From Glaciecola sp. (GTDB lineage: Bacteria > Pseudomonadota > Gammaproteobacteria > Enterobacterales > Alteromonadaceae): a stretch of 64,000 nucleotides of DNA. The notes under the pieces were generated by a model. The model made no database searches, was not told the origin of the DNA, and was given only the letters and a program-made list of their open reading frames with translations. Positions 63,970 to 64,000 of the stretch are shown here, piece after piece. The translations under genes were made by a program, and so were the position numbers. The stretch's first letter is position 1; each line of letters starts with the position of its first letter. The DNA lies in NCBI GenBank assembly GCA_029246415.1, contig JAQWNF010000044.1:30276-94275 (forward strand), given 5' to 3'.

Positions 63970-64000
63970 TGGCGGAGCGGACGGGACTCGAACCCGCGAC
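63970..64000 (-). tRNA. tRNA-Asp, partial at the window edge (first visible copy)
   Basis: The 3' part of another copy (T-arm and acceptor 3' strand with CCA), identical to the second copy as far as it goes. It is cut by the end of the window. The operon therefore has at least three tRNA genes and its promoter lies to the right. Confidence 0.9.

Overview
The window reads as ordinary chromosome of a marine-type gammaproteobacterium, most likely an Alteromonadales member. The evidence is gene content and order: a cysB, alaA-yfbR and yejK/yejL/yejM core, a complete yceD-rpmF-plsX-fabHDG-acpP-fabF-pabC-mltG-tmk-holB-tatD operon with divergent maf, and rluC facing away from rne. GC content is modest, gene density is high, and there is no prophage or insertion sequence. 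The genus cannot be fixed from the sequence alone.

Region by region. 1-11 kb: an SOS box at the extreme left edge, class I fumarase, pabB-nudL, serine dehydratase, cysB, a LysR regulator divergent from a 3-oxoacid CoA-transferase pair, and a DEAD-box helicase. 11-16.4 kb: a small EF-hand protein and trhO, then an accessory pocket (12.5-13.7 kb) with a HigBA-type toxin-antitoxin pair packaged like an integron cassette and several inverted repeats. An unrecognised protein, a tandem pterin-synthase-like protein and yejK follow. 16.5-28.5 kb: yejLM, gmhB, rlmA, an atypical receiver-TPR protein, two small membrane or papain-fold type genes, alaA-yfbR, a soluble hybrid histidine kinase, dgt and a LexA-controlled sulA-like gene. 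28.6-39.8 kb: the fatty-acid/cell-envelope operon on the minus strand, from yceD to a flavin-type oxidase gene. 39.9-49 kb: maf, a HAD phosphatase, rluC, RNase E, a DUF2058 protein and topoisomerase I. 49.5-64 kb: astB with a dicarboxylate/amino-acid symporter, lolDE, a sugar transporter/alpha-glucosidase operon under a LacI-type operator, a second MFS protein, a small protein with an SSB-like acidic tip, a family II pyrophosphatase, a RidA protein, a TRIC-type channel, a secreted CotH/PKD protein and three tRNA-Asp genes.

Several transcription signals can be read directly: three LexA-like boxes, a 14-bp LacI-type palindrome inside a promoter spacer, a 15-bp palindrome inside the toxin promoter, a 22-bp palindrome between rlmA and the receiver-TPR gene, and about ten intrinsic terminators.

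The items most worth a second look are these: the lone toxin-antitoxin cassette with an attC-like end and no integrase in view; the SSB-tip protein at 59.3 kb; the pterin-synthase-like protein whose catalytic and zinc motifs are divided between two repeats; the Asp-to-Asn receiver with its upstream palindrome; and the YfbR homologue with HE in place of HD. No wholly new multi-gene system is proven here; these are testable leads.
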